A stretch of DNA of 64,000 bases from positions 930,001 through 994,000 of the forward strand of contig CP069300.1 of NCBI GenBank assembly GCA_016839165.1, given 5' to 3'. Every line of letters starts with the position of its first letter. Within the stretch, counting starts at the first letter, position 1. A model generated the notes under the pieces. It was not told the DNA's origin, searched no databases, and was given only the letters and a program-made list of their open reading frames with translations. Of the stretch, positions 35,213-43,596 are shown one piece after another. This stretch comes from Bradyrhizobium sp. PSBB068. Lineage in GTDB: Bacteria > Pseudomonadota > Alphaproteobacteria > Rhizobiales > Xanthobacteraceae. The position numbers were made by a program, and so were the translations under genes.

Positions 35213-36055
35213 TCAGGCCAGTGTAACTTTATTCAGGGCCAGCAGCGCGACGAAATCATCGCCCGAGAGATAGCCATGTTCGGTCTCGCGCTGCGTCGTC
35301 AGCGGGTCGAGGCCCTCAAGTGTTTCGTCGACGAAACCGGGATGGCACATCACCAGCCCGTCCTCGGGCATGCCGTCAAGAAAGCCGCGCATCAGTGCCG
35401 CGAAATCATTCTCGCGCGTAAAATCATAGGCGCCGGCGAAGGCTGGATTGAAGCGCAGGCCGGCTCGCTGCGCCTTGATCCGGAATTGGGTGCTGAGCAC
35501 GTTCAGCACCAGCGCCTTCGGCGCCGTCAGCTGCCGCGCCAGCGGGCCTTCGCGTCCGCACTGCCGCACCCAGGCGTCCGGCGCGCGTTCCTTTACGGCG
35601 CGCAGGAAGCCGTCGCGCACCTGCGGGAAAAGCTGCGCGTGCTGGTGACCGTCGACGAAATCAGGCGCGCGGCCGAACAGGTCGTGGAACGCGTCGAGCT
35701 GCGCCAGCACTTCGGCGTGGACCAATTCGGCATCGAGCCGGTGCATCAGCCCGGCGCGCAACAACCTCGGAAAGGGCAGGAACATATCGCCGTCGAGCGG
35801 GCGGAAATGCATCGTCAGCGGCCGGAACGGCGCGGTCAGCGTGACGTGCAGTCCGATCGCGCAGCGCGGGCTTTTCGCCACCGACGCCTGCAGCGCGGCC
35901 GCCGCCTCGCGGCCGATCGCCGGCGTCACCATCATCACCGAGGTGGCATTGAGCCGGCCGCGCTCGATCAGGTCGCGGATCGCGCGGTTGACGCCGTCAC
36001 TCAAGCCATAATCGTCAGCACACAGCCAGATCCGGCGCGGCGCGGTTTCGCTCAT
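35213..36055 (-). CDS. hpnK: YdjC/ChbG-family carbohydrate deacetylase (HpnK-like)
   Basis: A 280-residue protein with WLCADDYGLSDGVNRAI (Asp pair binding metal), IGLHVTLTAPFRP, FVDGHQHAQLFPQ, and MCHPGFVDETL. These are the metal-binding and catalytic motifs of the ChbG/HpnK family, which removes acetyl groups from N-acetylated sugars. Its start overlaps the stop of the glycosyltransferase gene by 4 bases (ATGA). HpnK is often annotated as hopanoid-associated, but no hpn gene is nearby, so processing of a polyprenyl-linked sugar fits this context better. Confidence 0.85.
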   Translation of the reverse strand: MSETAPRRIWLCADDYGLSDGVNRAIRDLIERGRLNATSVMMVTPAIGREAAAALQASVAKSPRCAIGLHVTLTAPFRPLTMHFRPLDGDMFLPFPRLLRAGLMHRLDAELVHAEVLAQLDAFHDLFGRAPDFVDGHQHAQLFPQVRDGFLRAVKERAPDAWVRQCGREGPLARQLTAPKALVLNVLSTQFRIKAQRAGLRFNPAFAGAYDFTRENDFAALMRGFLDGMPEDGLVMCHPGFVDETLEGLDPLTTQRETEHGYLSGDDFVALLALNKVTLA

Positions 36056-37098
36056 TCGGCGGCGGTCCGCTCGGTGGCGCTTTGCGCAGCGCCGCCGTCG
36101 GCGTGCTTCTCGGTGTGCTCGGCCACGAAGTAGATCGGCCGCGCCTTCAGCTCGGAGAGGATCTTGCCGATATATTCGCCGACGATGCCGATCATGATCA
36201 GTTGCACGCCGCCGATCGTCATCACGCCGATCATCAGCGACGGATAGCCGGGCACCTGCTTGCCGGTGGTCAAGACTTCCCACAGGATCGAAAGACCGAA
36301 CAGGAAGGCCGCGCCGGCGAGCAGCGCGCCGAGCAGGCTGGCGAAGCGCAGCGGCGCCACCGAGAACGAGGTCAGGCCCTCGATCGAGAGGCCGATCAGC
36401 CGGCCGGCGTTGAAGGTGGTGACGCCGTGCGCGCGCGGCGCCGGCTCGTAGTCGACGCGGATCTGCTTGAAGCCGATCCAGCTGGCGAGGCCCTTGAAGA
36501 AGCGGTTGCGCTCCGGCAATTGCCGCAAGGCCGCGGCCGCACGCGGCGACAGCAGGCGGAAGTCGCCGGCATCCTCGGGGATCTGCTGCCGCGCGCCCCA
36601 GTTGATCAGCGAATAGAAGCCGCGCACGGCAAGCCGCCGCAACGCCGATTCATTGTCGCGATGCGCCTTCGCCGTGTAGACCACGTCGTAGCCGTCATCG
36701 ATCCAGTGCGCGACCAGTTGCTCCACCAGCGTGGGCGGATGCTGGCCGTCGCCGTCCATGAACAGCACCGCGCCGCGGCGGGCATGGTCGAGGCCGGCCA
36801 TCAGTGCCGCCTCCTTGCCGAAATTGCGCGACAGCGACACCACCTGCAGGTCGAGCCCGTCGGCGGGCAGGCCGCGGGCGATCGCCAGCGTGTTGTCGGC
36901 GCTGCCGTCGTCGACATAGACCACCTCGCAGGCAAGTCCGTAACGGGCACGCAGCGACCTTGCGAGGTCGATCAGCCGTTGGTGCAGCGCACTGAGCCCG
37001 GCGGCCTCGTTATAAACGGGTACGACGATGGACAGACCCTGCGCGGCGGCGGTCTTGGCGGTCGTGGTCAGGCTGGAAACGTCAGAGCCCAGCATCAT
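36052..37098 (-). CDS. Family 2 glycosyltransferase, polyprenyl-phosphate type (GtrB/ArnC-like)
   Basis: A 348-residue GT2 enzyme: LSIVVPVYNEAAGL, VYVDDGSADNT, FMDGDGQHPP (DXD), EDAGDFRLLSPRA and ERNRFFKGL are the standard motifs. Two C-terminal membrane helices (about 245-270, 285-312) follow, as in dolichol/undecaprenyl-phosphate sugar transferases. It probably loads a sugar on undecaprenyl phosphate at the inner membrane for periplasmic modification of lipid A, O-antigen or a hopanoid. It is coupled to the deacetylase gene. No flippase gene is adjacent. Confidence 0.9.
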   Translation of the reverse strand: MMLGSDVSSLTTTAKTAAAQGLSIVVPVYNEAAGLSALHQRLIDLARSLRARYGLACEVVYVDDGSADNTLAIARGLPADGLDLQVVSLSRNFGKEAALMAGLDHARRGAVLFMDGDGQHPPTLVEQLVAHWIDDGYDVVYTAKAHRDNESALRRLAVRGFYSLINWGARQQIPEDAGDFRLLSPRAAAALRQLPERNRFFKGLASWIGFKQIRVDYEPAPRAHGVTTFNAGRLIGLSIEGLTSFSVAPLRFASLLGALLAGAAFLFGLSILWEVLTTGKQVPGYPSLMIGVMTIGGVQLIMIGIVGEYIGKILSELKARPIYFVAEHTEKHADGGAAQSATERTAAE

Positions 37099-37237
37099 CG
37101 GTCAGGTTCCAGAACTAGAGCGTTTTCGGGCGACATGGACGTCCGGTTCGCGTGAGGAAAACGCGTCACAACGAGAGATCATGCACACAATATGGTACCG
37201 GCGGCCGGCTGTCGCCAACATGAACGGCGCGGCTGAC

Positions 37238-38215
37238 TCATTGTCGCAGGAACGCCTCGAGCCTGGCGAACAGCGGGTTCTCGCGGTCGAACACATAGTC
37301 CAGCGACACCACCGACACGGTCTCGGCGCCGTGCTCGCGCAGGAAGCTGCCGAGCGCGTAGAGCTTGCCCGGTGGGCAGTGCAGCGTAAGCATGCCCGAC
37401 GAGGTCGGGCCGCCGAACGGGGCGACCACGCCGAAACGCTGATGCGCCTCGGCGAGCAGCGCATCGTTGCAGCCGGCGAAGCGGGTGCGCACCTCGCGGT
37501 ACTTGCTGGCGCGGGCCCGCGCGGCGATGTGGTCGAGGATCACGCGCGCGGTCTCGCGGGCGCCGGTCGACCAGTCGGCATCCTTTGAGGCCACCAGATT
37601 GGCCTGGCTGCGCAGCATCACGCCGTCGTCGAGCACCTTGAGCCCGTTGGCGGCGAGCGTCGCGCCCGTGGTAGTGATATCGACGATCAATTCGGCGGTG
37701 CCGGCCGCGGGCGCGCCTTCAGTGGCGCCGGCGCTCTCGACGATGCGGTAGTCGCCGACGCCGTGCTTGGCGAAATAACCGCGCGTCAAATTGATGTATT
37801 TGGTCGCGACCCGCATTCGGTGATTGTGCTGCTCGCGGAAGCCCGAGGCGACGTCGTCGAGATCGGCCATGGTGCGGACGTCGATCCAGGCCTGCGGCAC
37901 CGCGACCACGACATTGGCATAGCCGAAGCCGAGGCCTTCGATCATCAGCACGCGCTTGTCGGGATCCGGAATGCTCTCGCGCACCAGGTCCTCGCCGGTG
38001 ACGCCGAGATGCACGGCGCCGCGCGCCAGATTGGCCGCGATCTCGCTCGCCGACAGATAGGCGATCTCGACATTGTCGACGCCGGCAATGGTGCCGCGAT
38101 AATCGCGCGCGCCGCCGGCTTTCGACAGGGTCAGTCCGGCGCGGGCGAAGAAGCTTTCCGCGTTTTCCTGCAGGCGCCCCTTGGACGGAACGGCGACGAC
38201 GAAGGGCGTGCTCAT
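37238..38215 (-). CDS. hisG: ATP phosphoribosyltransferase HisG (long form)
   Basis: First enzyme of histidine synthesis, joining ATP and PRPP in the cytoplasm. It has 325 residues: [18 protein letters not shown], the PRPP-loop-like [18 protein letters not shown], and a C-terminal extension (about 230-325; [25 protein letters not shown]) characteristic of the long, ACT-like regulatory form. Coupled to hisZ upstream by a 4-base overlap, which is notable because hisZ usually accompanies short HisG. Confidence 0.93.
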   Translation of the reverse strand: MSTPFVVAVPSKGRLQENAESFFARAGLTLSKAGGARDYRGTIAGVDNVEIAYLSASEIAANLARGAVHLGVTGEDLVRESIPDPDKRVLMIEGLGFGYANVVVAVPQAWIDVRTMADLDDVASGFREQHNHRMRVATKYINLTRGYFAKHGVGDYRIVESAGATEGAPAAGTAELIVDITTTGATLAANGLKVLDDGVMLRSQANLVASKDADWSTGARETARVILDHIAARARASKYREVRTRFAGCNDALLAEAHQRFGVVAPFGGPTSSGMLTLHCPPGKLYALGSFLREHGAETVSVVSLDYVFDRENPLFARLEAFLRQ

Positions 38216-39375
38216 CGGACGTCTCCGCGCAGGGCCTTGCCGTGCCGGGTCATCGCCTCGATCCAGACCGAGAAGCCGACCGCGGGGATCGGATTGGCCG
38301 ATCCGAGCTGCGACATCAGCCCGTCATAGCGGCCGCCCGCGACCAGCGGCTCGCTGCCGTTGCCCTTGGCGTGCAACTCGAATTCGAAGCCGGTGTAGTA
38401 GTCGAGGCCGCGGCCGAATGCGGTCGCGAACCGCGTTGTCCTGATGTCGATGCCGCGCGCGGCCATGAAGCCGACCCGGCTCTCGAACTGGTCGATCGCA
38501 GCGGCGAGGTTGAGCTTGGCGTCACTGGCCAGCGCGCGCAGCTGCGCGACCGCGTCGTCGGGATCGCCGGATATGGCGAGGAAGCGCTTGATGGTGGCGA
38601 CCGCATCGCGCGGCAGCGCGCCGGCCTTCAAGGTCGATTGCTCGAGGAAGCGGTCGGCGATCTCGGCCACCGTGCGGCCGCCGACATTGGTGGTGCCGGC
38701 GATCGACATCAAATCGGTGACCAGCGCCAGCGCCGCCTTGCGGTCGGAGCCGGCCAGCGCCGCGAGCACGCCCTCATATTCGTTGCGGCCCGGCGCGGTC
38801 GCAAGCGTGAGCTGCTCGATGTCGTCGGTCAGCGAAACCTTGCGGTTGAAATCCTTGATCAGGCGGCGCCGCCACACCGGGTAGAGCTCCAGCGCGTCGA
38901 TCAGCGCGTTGAACAGCGCGACGTCGCCAGTGCGGATCTCGACGTCCTTCAGCCCGAACGCCGTGGTCGCCTCCAGCGCCAGCGCCAGCATCTCGGCATC
39001 GGCCGCGGCGCGGTCCTGCCGTCCGAAGGATTCGATGCCGGCCTGCAGGAACTGGCTCGGCGCGCCGCCGCGATAGCGGAACACCGGGCCGAGATAGCTG
39101 AAGCCGGCCGGCTGGCCGGCGCGAGGCGAGGCGAGGTAGTCGCGCGCCACCGGGATCGTGAGATCCGGGCGCAGGCAGAGCTCTTCGCCGCTCGGGTCGG
39201 TGGTCAGATACAGGCTCTTGCGGATGTCCTCGCCGGACAGGTCGAGGAACGGCTCCGCCGGTTGCAGGATCGCGGGCTCGGACCTGACGTAGCCTGCCTG
39301 CGCGAACGAGGCCAGCAGCGCATCCGCCCATAAGGCGGATCCGGCGGCGGATCGTGGTGCGGCAGCTTCGGTCAT
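38212..39375 (-). CDS. hisZ: ATP phosphoribosyltransferase regulatory subunit HisZ
   Basis: A 387-residue class II aminoacyl-tRNA-synthetase-like protein without synthetase activity. Motif 2-like residues appear in [16 protein letters not shown] and [13 protein letters not shown], and a C-terminal segment [18 protein letters not shown] corresponds to the HisRS fold. HisZ binds and controls HisG. The start at 39375 (MTEAAAP) is an ATG; the longer frame starts with TTG at 39387. Overlaps hisG by 4 bases. Confidence 0.9.
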   Translation of the reverse strand: MTEAAAPRSAAGSALWADALLASFAQAGYVRSEPAILQPAEPFLDLSGEDIRKSLYLTTDPSGEELCLRPDLTIPVARDYLASPRAGQPAGFSYLGPVFRYRGGAPSQFLQAGIESFGRQDRAAADAEMLALALEATTAFGLKDVEIRTGDVALFNALIDALELYPVWRRRLIKDFNRKVSLTDDIEQLTLATAPGRNEYEGVLAALAGSDRKAALALVTDLMSIAGTTNVGGRTVAEIADRFLEQSTLKAGALPRDAVATIKRFLAISGDPDDAVAQLRALASDAKLNLAAAIDQFESRVGFMAARGIDIRTTRFATAFGRGLDYYTGFEFELHAKGNGSEPLVAGGRYDGLMSQLGSANPIPAVGFSVWIEAMTRHGKALRGDVR

Positions 39376-39582
39376 CTCGAGGTCCAATTCGCCCCGAAAT
39401 CGCGTTTCGAGGCAGGTTCCATAGGTGGTGTTGGCGGAGCCCTTAGCATGGCCGATCCATGGTTTCGACAGGGATCAGCCAAAGATCAGCCAAGTGGCTT
39501 AATGATTGGGTTCGTTAACGATTTTGCGACGGCTTGGCTAGGGGCCGGGCGCGCCGAGTTGCGCGTGAGGTGAGCACGCCTC

Positions 39583-40383
39583 TCAGGCTCCGTCCCCCGC
39601 AAGGGGGGAGGGAGCCCTCCCGCCGGTGTCTCCATCACCACCACCCCAATCGCCCAGCGCCGCCTGCACCAGCGCAAGCGCGGCGACGGCGGCGGTGTCG
39701 GCGCGCAGGATGCGCGGGCCGAGTGCGAGGCGAAGGATGCTGGGCCGGCGCAGCAGCAGCGCGCGCTCCTCCTCGGCAAAGCCGCCTTCGGGGCCGATCA
39801 GGACGTCGATCCCGGCGTTCGCAGCCTTTGCCGCCTGCAGCGCTTGCATTGGGTTCGCGACCTCGGCGGCCTCGTCGCAGAACACCAATAGCCGCGCCTC
39901 GTCGCGGCCGGCGAGGTAGCGCTCGAGCGGCACGGGATCGGCGACCTCGGCAAGCGAGATGATGCCGCATTGCTCGGCGGCCTCGACCACATTGGCGCGC
40001 ATCCGCTCGCCATTGACCCGCGACACCTGGGTGAAGCGGGTCAGCACCGGCACCAGCCGCGCGGCGCCCATCTCCACCGCCTTCTGCACCATGTAATCAA
40101 GCCGCGCATGCTTCAGTGGCGCAAAAACATAGGTGACGTCGGGCAGGCGGTCCTGGGCGCGGGTCTGCGTCGTGATCGTCAGCGTGTCGGCGCGCTTGCG
40201 GCCGGAAATCGCCGCGCGCCATTCGCCGTCACGCCCGTTGAACACCAGCACGCTGTCCCCGGCGCCCAGCCGCAGCACGTTGCCGAGATAATTGCTCTGG
40301 TCGCGCTCGAGCGAAACACTTGCGCCGGCACCGAGCGGCGCATCGACGAACAAACGGGGGCTGCGGAAATCGTGTTCAGGCAT
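39583..40383 (-). CDS. rsmE: 16S rRNA m3U1498 methyltransferase RsmE
   Basis: A 266-residue SPOUT methyltransferase that N3-methylates U1498 of 16S rRNA. N-terminal PUA-like part RLFVDAPLGAGASVSLERDQSNYLGNVLRLG; C-terminal knot with IGPEGGFAEEE, LALGPRILRADTAAV. The last 10 or so residues (GRAPSPLAGDGA) come from a palindromic repeat and probably replaced the native end. Single gene; promoter lies in the long gap upstream. Confidence 0.93.
   Translation of the reverse strand: MPEHDFRSPRLFVDAPLGAGASVSLERDQSNYLGNVLRLGAGDSVLVFNGRDGEWRAAISGRKRADTLTITTQTRAQDRLPDVTYVFAPLKHARLDYMVQKAVEMGAARLVPVLTRFTQVSRVNGERMRANVVEAAEQCGIISLAEVADPVPLERYLAGRDEARLLVFCDEAAEVANPMQALQAAKAANAGIDVLIGPEGGFAEEERALLLRRPSILRLALGPRILRADTAAVAALALVQAALGDWGGGDGDTGGRAPSPLAGDGA
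39586..39616. repeat. Palindromic repeat forming the 3' end of rsmE
   Basis: GGCTCCGTCCCCC-GCAA-GGGGGGAGGGAGCC, an imperfect 13-bp inverted repeat read as the final codons of rsmE, just before its stop at 39583-39585. Confidence 0.7.
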
Positions 40384-40872
40384 GTTCGGGGAGGATCTTC
40401 AAATTCCCTGACGGGCATCGTTCGCCAGCGTTAAGATGGCTTCACTGCTGCTCGACAAGTTTACCAAACTGAACGACACCGTAATCTCGCGGACTCGCCA
40501 TGAATTCGCGGGCCGGGTAGGAAGAAAGCGTCGATACATTGCTTCTGTCACCAAGTCATATTGGAAGTCCGAGGGGTCGCTTGCACGCGGCCCCTTTTGT
40601 GTTTCGGTCGGTGTGCGGAGCCGCGAATCCAAGCGGCATGGCCGGAAAATCCCGTTCAGGCAGATTTGATGGACCGGCCGTGCCGCCGTTGGTAGCCTAA
40701 AGGCTTAGAATCCGGGAACAATTTAATATGGCCGGTGTGGCCCTACGCCGCGCTGTCGCCAAAATCCACGGGTTGTTAAGGGCTCACAGGAATCGTAAAA
40801 CGCCCCCAAAATTCGTTGCTTCGTTTTGTTGCGCTGGGGTTGCCTGGACCTTTTGCCGGAGAAACACCCTCG
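40384..40872. other. Divergent intergenic region, rsmE / secreted protein
   Basis: A 489-base gap. It holds an intrinsic-terminator-like hairpin at 40573-40598 on the plus strand, with no recognised gene in front of it. A 77-codon frame across 40436-40669 has no ribosome binding site and continues past that hairpin, so I do not call it a gene. Confidence 0.5.
40573..40598 (+). terminator. Orphan terminator-like hairpin
   Basis: GGGGTCGC (40573-40580) pairs with GCGGCCCC (40587-40594, one T-G pair) across loop TTGCAC and runs into TTTTG. It would end a short plus-strand transcript starting after about 40400. Confidence 0.5.
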
Positions 40873-41601
40873 ATGATCCGCCGACTGATCGTGCTGACCG
40901 TTGCCGCGACCGCCCTGTCTGCGGGGTGCGCGGCCGCCCAGAGCGCTTTTCCGGCTCCGCTGCCTGGACAGGCCGGCTCCGTCAACGACCCCGCGTTTCC
41001 TCCGGTGAACGGCGCGCGTCCGGCCAGGGCCGCGACCGCCCCGGATTCGGCATTCCCGCCGGTCAACGGTGCGCCGGCCGCCAGGGTCGGTGCCGCGCCG
41101 TCGGCATTTCCGACCAATGGTGCAGCTCCGATCGCGGGTGGCGGTCTGTCATCGCCGCCGCCCCCGCCGGGTGCCGGCGGCGGTGCCGCCGGTGATGCCT
41201 GCATGAAGGATTTCGTTCCGCTGCGCGAGGAGACCGAGAAGCGCGGCAAAGCGATCAAGGCGGCGAGCGACCGGCACGCCAGTCCCCAGGAGGCGTGCAA
41301 GCTGATCGGCAATTACAGCCAGGCCGAAATCAGGATGATCAAATATGTCGACACCAATGCGTCGAAATGCGGAATCCCGCCGCAGATCTCCGATCAGCTC
41401 AAGACCGGCCACAAGAACACCGAAGCGTTGCTGAAGAAGGTCTGCAATGTCGCGGAGCAGGCTGCGGCGCAGCCGCGCGGGCCCGCGGGGCCGTCGCTCA
41501 GCGACGTGCTCGGCTCGTCCGCCTCACTGCCGGAAGCGACCCCGACCAAGAAGGGCGGCAGCACCTTCGACACGTTGAACGGCAACGTGCTGACCCGATA
41601 A
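40873..41601 (+). CDS. Exported protein with FPPVNGA repeats
   Basis: A 242-residue protein. ATG 40873 begins a signal peptide (MIRRLIVLTVAATALSAGCAA), with an ambiguous lipobox-like SAGC. Next is a low-complexity part with three copies of an AFPPVNGAR-like unit (the third degenerate, AFPTNGA), then a Gly/Pro stretch. A helical C-terminal domain (about 110-200) has ACMKDFVPLREETEKRGKAI, ACKLIGNYSQAEIRMIKYV, KCGIPPQISDQL and KVCNVAEQA, with four evenly spaced cysteines likely to form two disulfides. It is upstream of ubiA by 25 bases. Function unknown. Confidence 0.75.
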   Translation: MIRRLIVLTVAATALSAGCAAAQSAFPAPLPGQAGSVNDPAFPPVNGARPARAATAPDSAFPPVNGAPAARVGAAPSAFPTNGAAPIAGGGLSSPPPPPGAGGGAAGDACMKDFVPLREETEKRGKAIKAASDRHASPQEACKLIGNYSQAEIRMIKYVDTNASKCGIPPQISDQLKTGHKNTEALLKKVCNVAEQAAAQPRGPAGPSLSDVLGSSASLPEATPTKKGGSTFDTLNGNVLTR

Positions 41602-41626
41602 TGGATCGCGCAATGGCTGGCTGCAG

Positions 41627-42559
41627 ATGAGCGACGTTTCCGCCCGCGTTGCCGACTCCACAGGCAACTGGGTGGATACCCATGCGCCGGTCTGGTCGCG
41701 GCCCTATCTGCGGCTTGCGCGCTACGATCGGCCGATCGGCTCCTGGCTGCTGTTGATGCCATGCTGGTGGTCGGCGGCACTCGCCGCCGGCGTCGCGCAT
41801 GATGTTCGCTCGCTGCCGCTCGTCGTGCTGCTGTTCTTCATCGGCGCCTTCGTGATGCGCGGCGCCGGCTGCACCTGGAACGACATCACCGACCGCGATC
41901 TCGACGCCAAGGTCGAGCGCACGCGGTCGCGGCCGATCCCGGCCGGGCAGGTGAGCGTGACGCAGGCGGTGGTCTTCATGGTCGCGCAGGCGCTGATCGG
42001 GCTGCTCGTGCTGCTGCAGTTCAACCGCTTCGCAGTCATGACCGGCATCGCCTCGCTCGTGATCGTCGCGATCTATCCGTTCATGAAGCGGATCACCTGG
42101 TGGCCGCAGGTCGTGCTCGGCCTCGCTTTCTCCTACGGCGCCCTGATGGGATTCGCGGTAACGCTCGAACGCATCGATCTGACTGCGATCGCACTCTACG
42201 CCGGATCGATCGCCTGGGTGATCGCCTACGACACCATCTACGCCCACCAGGACGCCGAGGATGATGCGCTGATCGGCGTCAAATCGACCGCGCGGCTGTT
42301 CGGTGCACGCACCCATCGCGCGCTGGTGATCTTCTATGGCCTCGCCGTGCTGCTGATCGGCACAGCGTTTGCGCTTGCTGGCGCGCGCTGGCCGGCCTGG
42401 ATCGGCCTTGCGGCATTCGCGCTGCATCTTGGCTGGCAGGTCCGGCGGCTTGACACCAGCGACGGCGCGCTCTGCCTGCGCATCTTCAAATCCAACCGCG
42501 ATGCCGGCTTCATCCTGTTCGCGAGCCTGGTCGTCGATGCGGTGATGCGGGCGGCTTGA
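41627..42559 (+). CDS. ubiA: 4-hydroxybenzoate polyprenyltransferase UbiA
   Basis: A 310-residue integral membrane prenyltransferase with about nine helices that attaches the polyprenyl tail to 4-hydroxybenzoate in ubiquinone synthesis. First Asp-rich motif NDITDRDLD (Asn85 to Asp93), followed by RTRSRPIPAG; second YDTIYAHQDAEDD. Both Mg-diphosphate motifs are intact. Close spacing to the secreted protein gene upstream suggests one transcript. Confidence 0.95.
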   Translation: MSDVSARVADSTGNWVDTHAPVWSRPYLRLARYDRPIGSWLLLMPCWWSAALAAGVAHDVRSLPLVVLLFFIGAFVMRGAGCTWNDITDRDLDAKVERTRSRPIPAGQVSVTQAVVFMVAQALIGLLVLLQFNRFAVMTGIASLVIVAIYPFMKRITWWPQVVLGLAFSYGALMGFAVTLERIDLTAIALYAGSIAWVIAYDTIYAHQDAEDDALIGVKSTARLFGARTHRALVIFYGLAVLLIGTAFALAGARWPAWIGLAAFALHLGWQVRRLDTSDGALCLRIFKSNRDAGFILFASLVVDAVMRAA

Positions 42560-42635
42560 CGGCTTCCGTCATTCCCCTGCGGCCCGATGGATTGCGGGTT
42601 CTCGCTTCGCGAGTTGAATCGAGCAGCATCCTCGG

Positions 42636-42758
42636 GTCGTCCCGGCGAAGGCCGGGACCCATAACCACCGATACTGCTTGTTGTGTGATGCTGGAACGAC
42701 GAATCCCCGTCAGCAACATCTGCTGCGGCGTATGGGTCCCGGCCTTCGCCGGGACGAC
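42636..42758. repeat. Element with perfect 28-bp terminal inverted repeats
   Basis: 42636-42663 and 42731-42758 are perfect inverted copies, starting GTCGTCCCGGCGAAGGCCGG and ending in ACCCATA. A 67-base centre holds no gene. Same end motif as at 34028 and, shorter, at 57406. It sits between convergent ubiA and the next gene. Confidence 0.85.
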
Positions 42759-42795
42759 ACCGATTTTGTGGCGAATAGAACGCCAGACGACGAAA

Positions 42796-43320
42796 CTAAT
42801 CCCGCGCGATGATCTCGCGCTCGTCGCGATGCACGCTCGCTTCGTTGAGGCGGAAACCGGTACGGCGGCGGACCAGGAATTTCGGGCGGCGGGCGCGGAT
42901 CGCGTTGCGGCGGCGGCGGCGCGGGGAAGGCATCCGCGGCGGCGGCTCGGTCAGTTGCGGCAGGCGGAAGATGTCGCTCCACATCTGCCAGGCGGAGTTG
43001 ATTTCGTCGGCGTCCGAACTGGCGCCGAGCGGAATGGAGAGCGCGGGATCGCGGTGAACCAGCACCAGCATCTGCGCGTCGTCGATGCCGCGCACCGCGA
43101 CGCCGAGGAAATCGCTGACGCGAACATTGACCGCCATCCGCATGCCGCGGACGGCGCGGCGCAGCACGACATGTTCGCGATGAAGCTCGACCTGCCGCGT
43201 GCCGCCGTCCGCGCGCGCATCCTGCGCGTGGAAAGAGAGCGGAAGGGAAAGAGGGTCGAGCCGCATTGCGCAGCTCGACCCGGCGGAATTGATTCCGCTT
43301 GTTGGTGTTTGACGCCTCAA
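42796..43320 (-). CDS. Conserved protein of unknown function (DUF6101-like)
   Basis: A 174-residue basic protein. The N-terminal half carries a beta-rich region with LSLPLSFHAQDARADGG, VVLRRAVRGMRMAVNVRVSDFLGVAVRG and LVLVHRDPALSIPL; the C-terminal half is Arg-rich (PSPRRRRRNAIRARRPKFLVRRR). I associate this pattern with the rhizobial DUF6101 family, with moderate confidence. The frame begins with TTG at 43320, preceded by GGGGAG at a good distance; ATG 43266 is the alternative. Confidence 0.65.
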   Translation of the reverse strand: MRRQTPTSGINSAGSSCAMRLDPLSLPLSFHAQDARADGGTRQVELHREHVVLRRAVRGMRMAVNVRVSDFLGVAVRGIDDAQMLVLVHRDPALSIPLGASSDADEINSAWQMWSDIFRLPQLTEPPPRMPSPRRRRRNAIRARRPKFLVRRRTGFRLNEASVHRDEREIIARD

Positions 43321-43596
43321 AGCTCTAGTCTCCCCGCCGGAATTATGTTCCCGGTCGATGTGTGAGAGCCTAGCCGAGCGACGGCCGTTTCAGCTTAAAA
43401 AGCCTGGTTAATCGCTCCTCACCTGGCGCCATGATTGACAAGAGGTTGGCCCGCATGATTGACGAAGCCTTGCGCCGATCACTCAAATCTTTGTTGCCCG
43501 CCGGCGCAAAGTGCTTGAAATCCCTGTGAATCCGGCACATCTGGTGAGGTCTGTCGACCTCGTTCCGGGCTCCCCTCAATCCGCAGGAATTCGTTC

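Noticed and set aside
40436..40669. A 77-codon frame in the gap upstream of the secreted protein gene
   Set aside because: No ribosome binding site, basic low-complexity translation, and it runs through a terminator-like hairpin.
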